9,377 nt of DNA from Deltaproteobacteria bacterium (GTDB lineage: Bacteria > Desulfobacterota > Dissulfuribacteria > Dissulfuribacterales > UBA3076): positions 1-9,377 of the forward strand of contig JALTHV010000195.1 of assembly GCA_027004315.1 (NCBI GenBank), read 5' to 3'. Below are positions 1 to 6,610 of this stretch, piece by piece. Positions within the stretch are counted from its first letter, which is position 1. The number at the start of each line of letters is the position of its first letter. The translations under genes were made by a program, and so were the position numbers. The notes under the pieces were generated by a model. The model worked only from the letters and a program-made list of their open reading frames with translations. It was not told the origin of the DNA and made no database searches.

Positions 1-1361
1 TTTACTACAGTGTAATCACAAAGGAACGAAGGGGAGACTATCTTGGAGGCACGGTTCAGGTCATCCCCCACATAACCGATGAGATCAAGCAGGCAGTCCT
101 GCAGCTAGATGGCGAGGCAGATATAGTCATAGTGGAGATAGGGGGCACGGTAGGGGATATAGAAGGTCTACCGTTTCTGGAGGCAATAAGGCAGCTAAGG
201 GCCGATCTTGGTAAAGAAAATACCCTCTATATCCATGTAACCTATGTGCCCTATATTCAGGCAGCGGGTGAGCTCAAGACAAAACCGACTCAGCACAGTG
301 TAAAGGAACTGAGATCCATAGGGATTCAGCCAGACATCCTGCTTTGCCGTACCCAAATTGACCTCTCTCCAGAGATAAAGTCCAAGATAGCCCTGTTCTG
401 CAATGTAGGAGTGGATCGAGTTATTGCCGCCATAGACGTAAAGTGTATCTATGAAGTGCCTCTCCGCTTTCACAAGGAGGGGCTAGATGAACAAATTGTC
501 GAGTCTCTCAATATGTGGACAAGGGCACCTATACTCACACGCTGGGAAGACCTTATCTCCAAGGTAAGAGATCCACAGTACAGACTTCGTATCGCCATGG
601 TGGGCAAATACGTAAACCTCAGGGAATCGTACAAAAGCCTGAATGAGGCCCTCTTCCATGGGGGCGTTGCAAACAATTCTGAGGTCGAGATCGATTTCAT
701 TAACTCAGAGGAGACCAGGGGTGAAGACCTGCTAAATCGTCTGGCAAAGGCAGATGGGATCTTGGTCCCGGGGGGGTTTGGTAGGAGGGGGATACCTGGG
801 ATGCTTGAGGCCATTACCTATGCCAGAGAGAACAATGTGCCTTTTTTTGGTATCTGCCTGGGCATGCAGTTGGCAGTGATAGAATTTGCCCGAAGTGTAG
901 CTGGGTTACCTTTGGCAGACAGTACAGAATTTGATTCCAACACTCCTGATCCTGTAATCTACCTGATGAAGAAATGGTATGACTATCGTAGCAAGAAGAT
1001 AGAGAAAAGGGACAGCGACACGCAAAAGGGTGGTACCATGCGTCTTGGCGCATATCCATGTCAGTTGGTGACCGATAGCAAGGCCTATCTTGCCTATGGG
1101 CTTGAGCAGATCTCTGAGAGGCATCGCCACAGATATGAATTCAACAATTCTTATCGTAAGGTCCTTGAGGATGCCGGAGCCAGGTTCACTGGGCTGAGTC
1201 CTAATGGAGAGCTGGTAGAGATCATGGAGATACCTGGGCATCCGTGGTTCCTTGGATGTCAATTCCATCCAGAATTCAAGTCCAGGCCCCTTAATCCCCA
1301 TCCCCTCTTTGTGGCATTTATACACGCTGCATTGGAGGGGAAGCTGAAAGCTGAAAGCTGA
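1..1361 (+). CDS. pyrG: CTP synthase, 5'-truncated by window edge
   Basis: CTP synthase converts UTP to CTP in the cytosol using ATP and glutamine. The reading frame is open from base 3, and by comparison with the E. coli enzyme roughly the first 93 residues lie outside the window. The synthase domain is seen in ERRGDYLGGTVQ, IPHITDEIK, VEIGGTVGDIEGLPFLEAIR and KTKPTQHSVKELRSIGIQPD. The C-terminal class I glutamine amidotransferase domain has VPGGFGRRG, the nucleophile in GICLGMQ (Cys codon 855-857), ERHRHRYE, and the His/Glu pair in CQFHPEF (codons 1266 and 1272). The Cys-to-His spacing is within one residue of E. coli. The C-terminus (KLKAES and stop) is encoded by a heptanucleotide tandem repeat. 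kdsA starts 26 nt downstream; CTP is also consumed in CMP-KDO formation, which makes the pairing sensible. The identification is secure. Confidence 0.98.
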   Translation, partial: YYSVITKERRGDYLGGTVQVIPHITDEIKQAVLQLDGEADIVIVEIGGTVGDIEGLPFLEAIRQLRADLGKENTLYIHVTYVPYIQAAGELKTKPTQHSVKELRSIGIQPDILLCRTQIDLSPEIKSKIALFCNVGVDRVIAAIDVKCIYEVPLRFHKEGLDEQIVESLNMWTRAPILTRWEDLISKVRDPQYRLRIAMVGKYVNLRESYKSLNEALFHGGVANNSEVEIDFINSEETRGEDLLNRLAKADGILVPGGFGRRGIPGMLEAITYARENNVPFFGICLGMQLAVIEFARSVAGLPLADSTEFDSNTPDPVIYLMKKWYDYRSKKIEKRDSDTQKGGTMRLGAYPCQLVTDSKAYLAYGLEQISERHRHRYEFNNSYRKVLEDAGARFTGLSPNGELVEIMEIPGHPWFLGCQFHPEFKSRPLNPHPLFVAFIHAALEGKLKAES

Positions 1362-1368
1362 AAGCTCA
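1341..1368 (+). repeat. Heptanucleotide tandem repeat (AAGCTGA)n
   Basis: There are three perfect copies of AAGCTGA (1341-1347, 1348-1354, 1355-1361) and a fourth with one change (AAGCTCA, 1362-1368). A related fragment, AACTGAAAGC, follows just before the kdsA ATG. The array encodes the last six residues of PyrG and its TGA stop. Because seven is not a multiple of three, three copies place a TGA in each forward frame, so the array ends translation whatever the frame. Confidence 0.9.
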
Positions 1369-1387
1369 AGGCCCAAAACTGAAAGCA

Positions 1388-2224
1388 ATGTGTACAACAG
1401 GTATCCAGGCACCAAGAGTAGATATAGCAGGATTTAGGGTCGGACCAGGACAGCCACCTCTACTTATTGCAGGGCCCTGCGTGCTTGAAGATATTGAGAT
1501 TGCCCTTTCTATTGGCAGATTTATGGGGCAGGCAGCCAGAAATTGTGGCTTTTCATATATATTTAAGGCCTCTTTTGATAAGGCAAACAGGACCTCTATA
1601 AAATCCTATAGGGGGCCGGGGCTGAGAAAAGGTCTCAAAATGCTTTCTGCTATCAAAGAAGAACTAAAAGTGCCTGTAATCTCAGATATTCATACGCCGG
1701 ATCAGGCAGAGGCGGCTGCAGAGGTCCTCGACTCTATCCAGATACCGGCCTTTTTATGCAGACAGACAGACCTCCTGGTGGCCGCAGGCCGGACTCACCT
1801 CCCTGTCAATATAAAAAAAGGTCAGTTTATGGCCCCATGGGATATGAGACACGCAGTCGCCAAGATAAGGGAGACTGGAAACAACCAGGTCATCCTTACC
1901 GAAAGAGGTGCATCTTTTGGTTACAATAACCTAGTGGTTGACATGCGAAGTCTGGCAATAATGAGGGAATTTGGTACCCCCGTCGTTTTTGACGCTACCC
2001 ACAGCCTACAGCTCCCTGGAGGCGGAGATGGATGTTCATCAGGTCAGAGAGAATTCGTGCCCATCCTTGCCAGGGCAGCAATGGCAGCCGGAGTAGATGG
2101 GATATTCATGGAGGTATATCCAGACCCTGACAAGGCCCTCTGTGATGGCCCCAACAGCCTCTCTTTAAAGGCAGCAGCAGAACTGCTTGAGGTCCTCTCC
2201 AGGATCAGGCAGGCAGTAACGTAA
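1388..2224 (+). CDS. kdsA: 3-deoxy-D-manno-octulosonate 8-phosphate synthase, metal-dependent class
   Basis: KdsA condenses phosphoenolpyruvate with D-arabinose 5-phosphate to give KDO-8-phosphate, the committed step of KDO synthesis for the LPS core. The 278-residue protein has family motifs FKASFDKANRTSIKSYRGPG, DIHTPDQAEAAAEVLD, IPAFLCRQTDLLVAA and SFGYNNLVVDMR. It looks like the metal-dependent class: Cys31 (IAGPCVLED), His205 (FDATHS), Glu242 (MEVYPDPD) and Asp253 (CDGPNS) have exactly the spacing (174, 37 and 11) of the metal ligands I recall for the Aquifex aeolicus enzyme (Cys11, His185, Glu222, Asp233). E. coli KdsA has Asn at the Cys position. The ATG at 1388 has no clear Shine-Dalgarno sequence, so translation may be coupled to pyrG, which ends 26 nt upstream. 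The stop codon lies inside the terminus of the following palindromic repeat. No kdsD follows. Confidence 0.97.
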   Translation: MCTTGIQAPRVDIAGFRVGPGQPPLLIAGPCVLEDIEIALSIGRFMGQAARNCGFSYIFKASFDKANRTSIKSYRGPGLRKGLKMLSAIKEELKVPVISDIHTPDQAEAAAEVLDSIQIPAFLCRQTDLLVAAGRTHLPVNIKKGQFMAPWDMRHAVAKIRETGNNQVILTERGASFGYNNLVVDMRSLAIMREFGTPVVFDATHSLQLPGGGDGCSSGQREFVPILARAAMAAGVDGIFMEVYPDPDKALCDGPNSLSLKAAAELLEVLSRIRQAVT

Positions 2225-2367
2225 CTGTTCACGTCTCCGGCCAGCGGTAGCTTTTTCCAGGGTTTCAGGAGCATCGCCTGATGCGCAAGATCAGGGCACT
2301 CTGCGATTAATCCGCACTGAAACCCTGGAAAAAGCTACCGCTGGCCGGGGGGAATGTGAATGGTTAC
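2221..2367. repeat. Palindromic repeat element, copy 1 (147 bp)
   Basis: Ends are GTAACTGTTCAC (2221-2232) and the near-complement GTGAATGGTTAC (2356-2367). Inside them is a perfect 32-bp inverted repeat, 2237-2268 against 2317-2348, around a 48-nt centre (2269-2316). The centre can form its own small stem, CCTGAT (2277-2282) with ATCAGG (2290-2295). The two outer ends are distinguishable: GTCTCC on the left, GGGGGGAAT on the right. It contains no convincing ORF and overlaps the kdsA stop codon by its first four bases. There is no T-run after the stem, so it is not a standard terminator. It resembles a MITE or REP-like element; I cannot assign a named family. Transcribed from kdsA, it would form a very strong RNA hairpin before kdsC. 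Confidence 0.88.
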
Positions 2368-2392
2368 TGCAGTGACTTATTAGGGGTATACT

Positions 2393-2404
2393 GTGAACGG
2401 TCAT
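2393..2404. repeat. Solitary degraded end of the palindromic element
   Basis: GTGAACGGTCAT, 25 bp beyond copy 1, matches ten of twelve bases of the element terminus GTGAACGGTTAC. No inner arm accompanies it. It may be the relic of an earlier insertion. The remaining bases up to kdsC (2405-2431) show nothing I can name. Confidence 0.4.
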
Positions 2405-2431
2405 ATTTTGAGATTTCTCTATTGAACTCGA

Positions 2432-2968
2432 ATGCTTAAAAAGGAAGCACTTGCAGACAGGGCCCGCAATATCCGCCTTCTGATACTGGATGTTGATGGG
2501 GTGTTAACCGATGGCAGTATAGTGTATACTTCCCAGGGAGAGCAGGTACAGGGCTTTTATGTACAGGATGGCCTTGGCCTGAAACTCCTTTCCCTGGCAG
2601 GGATCCATGTAGCTGTTATTAGCTCCCGCTTTTCCCAGCCACTTGCTATCAGGGCAGAAGAATTGGGTATCGAGTTGGTATATCAGGGGGAGCAGAATAA
2701 GGCAGAAATATATGAGAGAATAAAGACCAAGCTAGGGATAGAAAATAGGGAAATTGCCTATATTGGAGATGACTGGGTAGACCTGCCTCTCCTTCAGAAA
2801 GCAGGTCTTGCCATAGTAGTCTCAGACTGCGCACAGCCCATGGAAGACTATGCCGATTATGTAACACGACGACCAGGAGGAAGGGGTGCAGTGAGAGAGG
2901 TCTGTGACCTGATTCTCAAGGCCCAAGACAGATGGAATGAGTTCCTGGGCCGCTATCTCAAATATTGA
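2432..2968 (+). CDS. kdsC: 3-deoxy-D-manno-octulosonate 8-phosphate phosphatase (HAD family)
   Basis: KdsC removes the phosphate from KDO-8-phosphate to give free KDO for activation by CMP-KDO synthetase. The 178-residue protein is a typical cap-less C-type HAD phosphatase. Motif I is LILDVDGVLTDG with nucleophile Asp20 and acid/base Asp22. Motif II is Ser64 in AVISSRFS. Motif III Lys90 is in QGEQNKAE. Motif IV GDDWVDLP (Asp113, Asp114, Asp117) binds magnesium. The C-terminal RRPGGRGAVREVCDLIL is also characteristic. The motif-II loop reads SSR where many homologues have SGR, a minor change. The ATG at 2432 lacks an obvious Shine-Dalgarno sequence but agrees with the expected N-terminal length. 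The gene is flanked on both sides by copies of the palindromic element, unlike the tight kdsC-lptC spacing usual in related clusters. Confidence 0.95.
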   Translation: MLKKEALADRARNIRLLILDVDGVLTDGSIVYTSQGEQVQGFYVQDGLGLKLLSLAGIHVAVISSRFSQPLAIRAEELGIELVYQGEQNKAEIYERIKTKLGIENREIAYIGDDWVDLPLLQKAGLAIVVSDCAQPMEDYADYVTRRPGGRGAVREVCDLILKAQDRWNEFLGRYLKY

Positions 2969-2988
2969 TGTATCTTAGCAGGCATCTC

Positions 2989-3134
2989 GTAACCGTTCAC
3001 GTCTCCGGCAAGCAGTAGCCTTTCTCAGGATTTCAGTACGGATTAATGGGCAGAATGCCCTGATCTTGTGCATCAAGCTGCTCCTGAACCCCTTCAAAAG
3101 GCTACCGCTGGCCGGGGGGAATGTGAACGGTTAC
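2989..3134. repeat. Palindromic repeat element, copy 2 (146 bp), core inverted relative to copy 1
   Basis: Ends are GTAACCGTTCAC (2989-3000) and its exact complement GTGAACGGTTAC (3123-3134). The arms, 3005-3036 and 3084-3115, pair over 32 bp with seven mismatches, so this copy is more decayed than copy 1. The outer ends have the same order as in copy 1: GTCTCC left, GGGGGGAAT right. The 47-nt centre (3037-3083) is the reverse complement of the centre of copy 1, for example GGATTAAT here against ATTAATCC there. I see no clear target-site duplication. The element ends 26 bp before the proposed lptC start and separates kdsC from lptC. Confidence 0.88.
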
Positions 3135-3160
3135 CCTCGAATAAGCTCGGAGTTTTGCAA

Positions 3161-3757
3161 TTGTCTCATCTAAAAGGCCTTTATCCTCTAAAGTTTGAAC
3201 AGCGTCGTCTGTTCTGGATGCTTGCCTTTGTCCTTCTAGTCCTGATAATTCTCTGGAGGTGGGGACAGAACAGGCCCGATTCCGATGAATTGTGGATCAA
3301 GAATCTCGGCGGGCTGAAGGCAGACCTTACCTTGAAAGGCATACATTACGCAAGAAATCTAGGAGGTAAGACCCAATGGATCTTAAGGGCAAGCGAGGGG
3401 CAACTCTATGAGGCCAAAAACGTCATGGACCTCAAGGAGGTAAAAATCAAATTTTTCCCCGATTCTGGTGGTCAACTCCTTATTACTGGCGATTCTGGTA
3501 TGTATAGGATTAATGACGATGAAATGTCTCTAAAGGGCAATGTGGAAGTACACTCTGAAAGCGGCACTACTCTCTACTCAAAAAGCCTGTACTTCAGTCA
3601 AAAGAAGAGGCTTATCTGGACCAGAGATAATGTGGTCATCAAGGGAAATGGATTTACAATGAGAGGTAAGGGGCTTGTGTACAATCTCCAACTGGGTAAA
3701 CTTACAGTTATAAATCAAACGGCCGTTCTCCCTGAAAATGGTGAACTGAATCTCTAA
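3161..3757 (+). CDS. lptC: LPS export system protein LptC
   Basis: LptC is the bitopic inner-membrane protein that receives LPS from the LptB2FG transporter and passes it to LptA. I place the start at TTG 3161, because GGAG at 3149-3152 sits eight bases before it and the result, 198 residues, matches the family length (E. coli 191). TTG 3155 is an alternative but too close to that site. The frame stays open upstream into the palindromic repeat, so longer predictions are likely artefacts. Residues 17-34 (LFWMLAFVLLVLIILWRW) form the single transmembrane anchor. The rest is periplasmic and rich in beta strand, with LptC/OstA-like phrases such as GGKTQWILRASEGQLYEA, MSLKGNVEVHSESGTTLYSK and GNGFTMRGKGL. 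lptA follows nine bases after the stop. The family call rests on fold-like pattern and context, as sequence conservation is low in LptC. Confidence 0.88.
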   Translation: MSHLKGLYPLKFEQRRLFWMLAFVLLVLIILWRWGQNRPDSDELWIKNLGGLKADLTLKGIHYARNLGGKTQWILRASEGQLYEAKNVMDLKEVKIKFFPDSGGQLLITGDSGMYRINDDEMSLKGNVEVHSESGTTLYSKSLYFSQKKRLIWTRDNVVIKGNGFTMRGKGLVYNLQLGKLTVINQTAVLPENGELNL

Positions 3758-3766
3758 AGAAATCAT

Positions 3767-4300
3767 ATGAGCTGTCAAGATATAAGGCTATTAACTATCT
3801 GGATCTGTATCTGTGTTGTGTTGTATCTTCCATGTCCCTTAGCTTTGGCCCAGCCAGTAAATGGTGCCTATCACAATAAAAAGGCCCCAATACATATAAA
3901 GAGTGATAGGATGGAGGTATTGGATCAGTCGAGGACCGTGATATTTACAGGGCATGTAATAGCCACCAAAGACAGTTTTATTTTACATTCCGACAAACTC
4001 AAGGTCTACTATGAGAAGGCCAAGGCTAAGGGACAGGGAAATGAGACGAAGAGGGCAATAAAAAAAATTGTTGCCTTAGGTCATGTACGTATAAGCAAAG
4101 GTAGGCGTGTCGCTACCGGGCAGAAGGCTGTCTATGAGAAATCTGCTGAGAAGATAACGATTACAGGCGCGGCCCAGGTATGGGAGGGACCAAATCGGGT
4201 AAGAGGAGACCGGATTACTTTCTTCCTGAATGAGGACAGGAGTGTAGTTGAAGGAAACGGCAAGACAAAGGTCCAGGCCGTTGTCTACCCAAAAGAGTAA
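3767..4300 (+). CDS. lptA: LPS transport periplasmic protein LptA
   Basis: LptA forms the periplasmic bridge carrying LPS between LptC in the inner membrane and LptD/E in the outer membrane. The 177-residue precursor begins with a signal peptide: a hydrophobic stretch at about residues 8-21 and likely signal peptidase I cleavage after PLALA (residue 28). The mature part is an OstA-type beta-jellyroll, opening with APIHIKSDRMEVLDQSRTVI, then FTGHVIATKDSFILHSDKL, and later GHVRISKGRRVATGQKAVYE and VRGDRITFFLNEDRSVVEG. These phrases match the repeated 'remove, rewrite, hide' strand pattern of LptA. The start ATG is nine bases after lptC, with only a weak purine stretch (AAGAAA) before it, suggesting coupling. 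lptB begins ten bases after its stop. Confidence 0.93.
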   Translation: MSCQDIRLLTIWICICVVLYLPCPLALAQPVNGAYHNKKAPIHIKSDRMEVLDQSRTVIFTGHVIATKDSFILHSDKLKVYYEKAKAKGQGNETKRAIKKIVALGHVRISKGRRVATGQKAVYEKSAEKITITGAAQVWEGPNRVRGDRITFFLNEDRSVVEGNGKTKVQAVVYPKE

Positions 4301-4310
4301 GGTCTTTTCT

Positions 4311-5033
4311 ATGACTGAGTTAAAGGCAGAGGGGCTTGTAAAAAGTTTCCATGATCGGGCAGTAGTTAATGATGTAAGCCTCGGGCTGTCAGACCACAGC
4401 ATAGTAGGTCTGTTGGGCCCAAATGGTGCTGGAAAGACCACCATCTTCTATCTGATTACAGGACTCATAAGACCTGATAAGGGCAGGATCCTGCTAAACG
4501 GGAAAGATATAACCAATCTGCCAATGCACCAGCGGGCCTGTAACGGCATAACCTATTTGCCTCAGGAGTCATCGGTCTTCAGGAAGTTGTCAGTTGGGGA
4601 TAATATCCGTCTGGTACTGGAGACAAGGGGGCTATCCCGAACGGAAATAGAGGCCAAGACCCCCGATTTTTTAAATGAAATGGGACTCTCTGCCTTTATA
4701 GATCAAAAGGCACAGTCTCTTTCAGGAGGTCAGCAGAGACGGCTAGAGGTACTGAGAGCGCTCGCTACTGATCCCACTTTTATCTTGCTCGACGAGCCCT
4801 TTGCCGGGGTAGATCCACTGGCTATATCTGATCTCCGAGAAATAATATTGGGCCTAAAGGCCCGGGGACTAGGGGTATTTATTTCAGATCATAATGTCCA
4901 TGAAACCTTGACTGTATGTGATCGCGCCTATATTGTTAATTTAGGAAGTGTTATAGAAGAGGGGCCTCCAGACTATATTGCGTCCAGTGATCTAGTACGG
5001 AAAATTTACCTAGGAGAAAAATTTACACTTTGA
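4311..5033 (+). CDS. lptB: LPS export ABC transporter ATP-binding protein LptB
   Basis: LptB is the cytoplasmic ATPase that powers LPS extraction from the inner membrane as part of LptB2FG. ATG 4311 gives 240 residues, the usual LptB length, and an N-terminus (MTELKAEGLVKSF) that aligns with the family; the frame is open further upstream but that part overlaps lptA. Walker A is GPNGAGKTT (36-44), the Q-loop is Gln85, the signature is LSGGQQRR (137-144), Walker B is FILLDEP (157-163) with catalytic Glu162, and the switch histidine is His194 in SDHNVHET. GLGVFISDHNVHETL and VCDRAYIV are diagnostic for LptB rather than for branched-chain amino-acid ATPases. lptF and lptG, the membrane partners, are not in the window. 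Confidence 0.97.
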   Translation: MTELKAEGLVKSFHDRAVVNDVSLGLSDHSIVGLLGPNGAGKTTIFYLITGLIRPDKGRILLNGKDITNLPMHQRACNGITYLPQESSVFRKLSVGDNIRLVLETRGLSRTEIEAKTPDFLNEMGLSAFIDQKAQSLSGGQQRRLEVLRALATDPTFILLDEPFAGVDPLAISDLREIILGLKARGLGVFISDHNVHETLTVCDRAYIVNLGSVIEEGPPDYIASSDLVRKIYLGEKFTL

Positions 5034-5055
5034 TTTACTATCATCTTCTATTTCT

Positions 5056-6507
5056 ATGGCATTAGAATTCCGCCAACAGCTTAAACTGACTCAGCAACTG
5101 GTGATGACTCCACAGTTGCAGCAGGCTATAAAGCTCCTCCAGCTCTCCCGGATTGAACTAATAGAAACGATAGGCCAGGAGCTAGAAAGCAACCCAGTCT
5201 TAGAGGAGGCTTCATTCGGAGATGGACCGTCTTTAGACAGGGATGAAGAACCAGATGAGTCTCAACTTCCAACATTGGCCTCTTCTGAACTTGAGAAGAC
5301 TCCATGGGAAGAGAAGGCAATCCAAGAAATAGACTGGAAGGATTTTTGGTATGAAGATAGCAGGTCCTCAGTGTCTGCCTATTCTTTTGAAAAAAAAGAG
5401 GCCCTAAATTACGAAAATATCGTAAGTTATGGCAGCGATCTGGCAGAGCATCTGTTGTGGCAGCTTCAGATGGCGTCTTTTAATGAGACAGAGCGCCAAA
5501 GCGGCTGTCTTATTATTGGCAATCTTGACCAGGATGGCTATCTCAGGACCAGCATCGAGGAAATAGCCAAAGAGGTAGGATGTACACCAAAAGAGGTGGA
5601 AGGCGTCTTAAAAAAGATCCAACTCTTTGACCCCATAGGCGTAGCGGCCCGTGACCTCAGAGAATGTCTCTTGATTCAGTTAGATCACCTGGGGGTCAAT
5701 GACCCGCTGGCTCGTGAACTGGTAAGTAACTATCTGAAATATATTGAACGGCATAATTATCAGGCCATGGCCAAGGCTACCGGGCAACCATTGAAGGAGA
5801 TAGTCCGGGCCATTGGAGTAATAACCAGTCTTGAGCCCCGCCCCGGACGGATCTTCAATAACGAGGGGACCCAATACATCGTCCCTGATATCTATGTCTA
5901 TAAAGTAGATGGTGAGTATGTAGTAAGCCTGAATAACGAGGGCATGCCCAGGCTGAAGATATGTCCTCTCTATCGTGATTCTCTCAAAAATGGTACCATT
6001 CCATCCTCTGCCAAAGACTTTGTCCAGGACAAACTCAGGTCTGCCATGTGGCTGATTCGTAGCATCTATCAGAGGCAAAAGACTATCTATAAAGTCACAG
6101 AGAGTATTGTAAAATTCCAGAGGGATTTTTTGGACAAGGGTATCTCCTATCTCCATCCCCTTATACTCAAGAATATAGCAGAGGATGTCGAGATGCACGA
6201 ATCTACTATAAGCAGAGTGACTACCAACAAATATGTCCACACACCACAGGGCATCTTCGAACTCAAATTCTTTTTCAGCACAGGTCTCCGCCGGGATGGT
6301 GACTCTGATATAGCCTCTTATAGTGTGAAGGAACGGATCCGCCAGATGATCCAGGCAGAGAATCCTGCCAGCCCTTACAGTGACAAGCAAATTGTGGAGA
6401 TTTTGAGCAAGGACCATATACATATTGCCAGGCGGACTGTGGCCAAATACAGGGGCCTTATGGGCATTTTGCCCTCCAGTCGCCGCAGACGTCCAGTGAT
6501 ATGTTAG
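5056..6507 (+). CDS. rpoN: RNA polymerase sigma-54 factor
   Basis: RpoN directs RNA polymerase to -24/-12 promoters that need AAA+ activators. At 483 residues it matches the usual length. Region I, the glutamine-rich activator-responsive segment, is at residues 1-50 (LKLTQQLVMTPQLQQAIKLL, ELESNPVLEE). An acidic region II linker follows to about residue 95. The core-binding domain includes GNLDQDGYLR and LFDPIGVAARDLRECLL. The helix-turn-helix lies at roughly 375-405 (EMHESTISRVTTNKYVHTPQ), and the RpoN box ARRTVAKYR is at 458-466. The protein ends in a basic tail (SSRRRRPVIC). The ATG is 22 bases after lptB. The preceding sequence is pyrimidine-rich with no Shine-Dalgarno site, so low or coupled translation is likely. 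lptB-rpoN-hpf is a widely conserved order in Proteobacteria. Confidence 0.97.
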   Translation: MALEFRQQLKLTQQLVMTPQLQQAIKLLQLSRIELIETIGQELESNPVLEEASFGDGPSLDRDEEPDESQLPTLASSELEKTPWEEKAIQEIDWKDFWYEDSRSSVSAYSFEKKEALNYENIVSYGSDLAEHLLWQLQMASFNETERQSGCLIIGNLDQDGYLRTSIEEIAKEVGCTPKEVEGVLKKIQLFDPIGVAARDLRECLLIQLDHLGVNDPLARELVSNYLKYIERHNYQAMAKATGQPLKEIVRAIGVITSLEPRPGRIFNNEGTQYIVPDIYVYKVDGEYVVSLNNEGMPRLKICPLYRDSLKNGTIPSSAKDFVQDKLRSAMWLIRSIYQRQKTIYKVTESIVKFQRDFLDKGISYLHPLILKNIAEDVEMHESTISRVTTNKYVHTPQGIFELKFFFSTGLRRDGDSDIASYSVKERIRQMIQAENPASPYSDKQIVEILSKDHIHIARRTVAKYRGLMGILPSSRRRRPVIC

Positions 6508-6524
6508 GTCAGGTTTTGATTGTA

Positions 6525-6565
6525 CCTTTTTAGGCTAAAAGTCTAATAGACTACAGCCTAAAAGG
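6525..6565 (+). promoter_or_regulatory. Nested hairpin in the rpoN-hpf intergenic region
   Basis: CCTTTTTAGGCT (6525-6536) pairs with AGCCTAAAAGG (6555-6565), leaving one unpaired T. Inside it, AGTCT (6540-6544) pairs with AGACT (6548-6552) around a three-base loop. No T-run follows on either strand, so a classical terminator is unlikely. A/T-rich sequence with a TATTAT/TATAAA-like stretch at 6567-6575 lies just downstream and could be a -10 element for hpf, but I see no good -35. The hairpin could be an RNA leader structure, a processing site separating rpoN and hpf messages, or an operator. Confidence 0.45.
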
Positions 6566-6610
6566 CTATTATAAATTAAAGATTAGATAGATCCCATATG
6601 GAGGTATTTT

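Noticed and set aside
906..1415. 169-codon open frame on the - strand
   Set aside because: It lies entirely opposite pyrG, whose frame is conserved throughout; the translation has no recognisable domain.
2237..2348. Rho-independent terminator between kdsA and kdsC
   Set aside because: The stem is far longer than a terminator, has a 48-nt loop, and no T-run follows it on either strand.
3068..3160. Longer lptC beginning inside the palindromic element
   Set aside because: The extra residues come from repeat sequence, exceed the family length and lack a ribosome site; TTG 3161 has GGAG eight bases upstream.
3767..3850. Lipoprotein signal in LptA
   Set aside because: The cysteine at residue 23 is preceded by proline (LYLPC), which does not fit a lipobox; PLALA gives a normal signal peptidase I site.
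4248..4310. Longer lptB overlapping lptA
   Set aside because: The added 21 residues precede the conserved LptB N-terminus and ATG 4311 gives the standard length.
5680..6423. 247-codon open frame on the - strand
   Set aside because: It is antisense to the core and DNA-binding parts of rpoN and shows no family motif.
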